Source of the DNA: Owenia fusiformis
Lineage: Eukaryota > Annelida > Polychaeta > Sabellida > Oweniidae
Direction of reading: 5' to 3'
DNA: 64,000 nt
Assembly: GCA_903813345.2 (NCBI GenBank)
Contig: CAIIXF020000003.1
Span: 13,780,931 to 13,844,930 of the forward strand
Part shown: piece by piece, positions 61,245 through 64,000 of the stretch
How the letters are laid out: the number at the start of each line of letters is the position of its first letter
Position numbering within the stretch: position 1 is the first letter of the stretch
The notes under the pieces: model-generated
Told to the model about the DNA's origin: nothing
Database searches by the model: none
What the model saw: the letters and a program-made list of their open reading frames with translations, nothing else
Made by a program: the position numbers and the translations under genes

Positions 61245-62270
61245 TGTCTTTATGATTCTTCTTGTAAAGCTGCTCTGATATCCTAGTATCTATTAGGTGA
61301 TATTATATAAAAAATGCATTGTGTGAAATGCCTAAATGCATTGTGACAGATTGATTCATTCCAGCCGGGCGTTGTTTCCTAAACTTGGCACTCGATGCTA
61401 TGCATTTCGTGCACATTTGAAAGAACGCCTTTGAGGATTGATCAATCCTTTAATTTTAATATCTGTGACGTCATCACAAGGGTTCTGACTTGGCCTACGT
61501 ATCCTACCTTAATCCATAGGATAGGAATGTTTCAACCGTGTGTTATGATTAATGGCTCATCTATGACACAAGCAATTTGAATAAATTAGCTGATCAAAGC
61601 CATGTTAGCAGTTATTCTAAATCTTTGGAGTAAACTCAGTCACAGCTATATTAGTCAATAAATCTAGCTCGAGTAGCAATGTGACTATTTACGATGCACA
61701 TACTAGTAGTCTATTGGAATTGTTTTAACTTTTCTGGATATCAGTACCAAACTGGACTGAACAGGGACGATCATGAGGGATGTTGCGATAGGTAGGCACA
61801 GTTGAGACCCCTTGGACCTTTTTGCATGTGGAGCCGTATCACACATTCTCCTAACTACTTACCAAGGAAGAAGCTCCAAAATCCGCCGTCTTATAGGCTA
61901 ATTTTGCAATTGTGGTCAAAATCCATATATTATCTGATTGACATTTACATATGAAACATCTATAAACTAGACCAGATCTTTCTGAAACAATGAAACCATC
62001 GGTTTGCTAAAATGTCACCACACTCATGCTGTACCTTTCCCAACGCGTTTAACTGTCACGCTTAATTTGGTACAGCCCCTGTGATTACATGTCGCACAAA
62101 ACTAGGGATTCAAACATAGCTATTCCAGCCAATCAGAACATGCTATTTCAACTCAAGGTCACTAGTTAAACGGTTGTTATGATAATGACTGCGAAAATAA
62201 GTTATTTTGATGATTTCTTATCCTTTAGTTGATTTTAGAGAAAACATTTTGCAACGTGTGAAAATAATTT
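61245..62270. other. Spacer, no feature seen
   Basis: No exon, TIR or tandem repeat recognised on either strand. Confidence 0.4.
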
Positions 62271-62276
62271 ATAGGT

Positions 62277-62870
62277 ACATTCCTGGCCAGACCATTTCTG
62301 TAGCTACATATTTAGCAAAACACATGTAAATGTTTTAATATAGTCAATATTGATAATTTAAAAACGTAGTAGTTTCCATTAAGCTGTTATCTCTTAAGAT
62401 TTCACTCAGAAAGTGATGTCATCGACTCTCAACTTTCATAACCTTACCTATAACAGTAAAGAAAAGTACCACAACATCACTTCTAGACAAGTGGTCCTTA
62501 CTTTATGGGAAAAACTATTTTCAGAGCTTGTCAACTTAAAATGAAAGAAGACTTTTAGAAGGATTAAATCAAAGACAAAATTAAAGAATATTCATCTGGT
62601 TTTGTAATTCTTAATAGCTCCTTTCCTAATGCTATGCAAAGTTGAGAGTCGATGACCTCACTTCCTGAGTTAAATCCTATAAGACTGCAGGCTGCTGGAA
62701 TGGAGCGCTACATTTTTTAAGTTATCAATATTGACCATATCAAAATATTTTCCGTGTTTTGCTAAATATGGAAGGTATATGGTTTAAGCCCAAGACTCAA
62801 TGAATTATGTAATGACCATTTCTTTCAGGTTTCCTCAGATTAACAAGAAATGGTCATTCCAGGGCATAAA
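62277..62870. mobile_element. Imperfect long-armed hairpin element
   Basis: The left arm (AGACCATTTCTG, ATTTAGCAAAACAC, TCAATATTGATAA, CATCGACTCTCAAC) is matched inverted by the right arm (GTTGAGAGTCGATG, TTATCAATATTGACC, GTGTTTTGCTAAATAT, AGAAATGGTC). Arms of about 190 bp with divergence. Non-coding. Confidence 0.7.
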
Positions 62871-63249
62871 TTCTTAAACAATTAGCCTAACATTATGGCA
62901 TCAAAATACCAGAACAGAGAATAACATAGGAATATCCTATGGTTTTGAAAAAATATCATTTATATCAATGAGTGGATATAGATATCTTTACGAGTGAGCG
63001 CAGGGAATGAGTTACGATATTGATATCCATGAGTGGATATAATTCATATTTTTGAAAAAACATGGGATTGTCCGTTTATACCATGGGAAATCTTAACCCA
63101 GCAAAAAAATTGTTAAAGAAATTTTAAAAAGATTTCGAAAAACAATTTTGGAAAAAAAAATTGAAGGAAAAAATCTAAAACATATTTTTAAGAAAATCTT
63201 GAAAAAAGTTTTGAGAAAAACATTTGACAAAAAATTATTGAAAAAATCT

Positions 63250-63330
63250 AAACCATCGAATATCACTTTGAAACCATCGAATATCACTTTTAAAACCATC
63301 GAATATCAATATAAAGTGATATTCGATGGT
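63250..63330. repeat. Three tandem AAACCATCGAATATCACTTT units facing one inverted copy
   Basis: Units at about 63251, 63271 and 63293, followed by AAAGTGATATTCGATGGTTT (63312-63331) in opposite orientation. The whole can form a hairpin. Confidence 0.8.
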
Positions 63331-63409
63331 TTGGGGATTTTTTGCTAAAATATGATCTTGATCCGTGTATCAAATATATCTTCACCTCATATTCGATCTA
63401 TATCTTTGT

Positions 63410-63585
63410 AACCATGGGATAAATAGAGATTATCCTATATGAGGTTCTGGATATTGGGATTATCCCGAGGCCAATATAATATATCTGCCCGAGGGCCGTA
63501 GGTCCCGAGGGTAGATATATTATATTGGCCAAGGGATAATCCCAATATCCTGAACCGACTATAGGATGATCTGTTTATCCCATAC
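63410..63585. repeat. Palindromic element with GC-rich centre
   Basis: GGGATTATCCCGAGGCCAAT and AATATAATATATCTGCCC face their complements around CGAGGGCCGTAGGTCCCGAG. Similar in design to the palindrome at 53.4 kb (CCCGGAGGGCGAG centre), although the arms differ. Confidence 0.75.
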
Positions 63586-63859
63586 CAATCACATTGTTCA
63601 ATTGGCTAAAGTTCAGAAACTTTGCAACCAACCGTGGAATTATTTTAAAATATTCATGTCCAGTTTTGTATTCTTGCCGTAGCCAGATTTTCCTGTTCAA
63701 ATCTTTGATTATTAACGGGGCATACTGTTCCTTCACTTTTTTAAAGCATCAAACAGACCGCGATTGTCTGCGTTTTTCTCCATTGTCGTTTACAGTATGC
63801 GAACGTTACAAAAAAGAACCAATACGGGAACAGCGATTATGACGTAGCGCGCAGATATA

Positions 63860-64000
63860 CAGGGTGACCGGAAAAAAAGGAGACCATTGAAATAGGCAAT
63901 ATCTCCTAAAATAGACTAGTGACATCAATGAAATTTTGCATACATCAGGACAGTCCTATGGAAATTTGTTCCTGAAAGTGTCAATACAAGCAGTCAACTG
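63860..64000. mobile_element. Possible left end of another ACAGGGTG TIR element, cut by the window edge
   Basis: TATACAGGGTGACCGGAAAAAAAGGAGACC resembles the ends of Tc1/mariner-like TIR elements: TA followed by CAGGGTG and an A-run. The opposite end would lie beyond the window. Confidence 0.35.

Overview
This window looks like intron-rich animal nuclear DNA. It is AT-rich, coding exons are short and bounded by GT/AG splice sites, LINE fossils are present, and most of the non-coding sequence consists of short terminal-inverted-repeat (TIR) elements. The encoded proteins (secreted von Willebrand A proteins with a cysteine-rich module, and a DUR3-type urea symporter) and the repeat style fit a marine invertebrate, most likely a mollusc or another lophotrochozoan. 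That placement is an inference from content, not from a match.

All recognised genes lie on the minus strand. From right to left: (1) a complete eight-exon SLC5/DUR3-like urea transporter gene (57351 to 42238) whose 7.2-kb fourth intron is packed with TIR elements. Upstream of it, at 59.9-61.2 kb, are two broken copies of its last exon. (2) A tandem cluster of four paralogous genes, here called A (41210-38853), B (36836-27038), C (21045-15362) and D (5205 to beyond the left edge). Each has a signal-peptide exon with a low-complexity Thr/Ser/Asn linker, a six-cysteine exon, and (in A, B and C) a vWA exon with an intact MIDAS. A fourth exon appears to supply only one residue plus stop in A and B, and four residues plus stop in C. 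All the introns placed are phase 1. A and B form one subgroup, and C and D another. Gene D's vWA exon is not in the window.

Between and inside these genes are many mobile elements. They include a fossil LINE in D intron 1, a 7.3-kb nested inverted-repeat structure filling B intron 1, and several 0.3-1.0 kb TIR elements in C intron 1 and the intergenic spacers. There is also a family of about 0.8-kb TTAA-flanked (piggyBac-type) MITEs, a GC-rich hairpin MITE family, and a 1.8-kb near-identical tandem duplication at 48.3-52.0 kb. No rRNA, tRNA, CRISPR or bacterial-type feature was recognised.

The most interesting object is the four-gene secreted vWA cluster with its uncharacterised six-cysteine domain. 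The second is the cysteine-rich, zinc-ribbon-like insert in the urea transporter. Exon joins were inferred by eye from splice sites, reading phase and agreement between paralogues, without transcript data.
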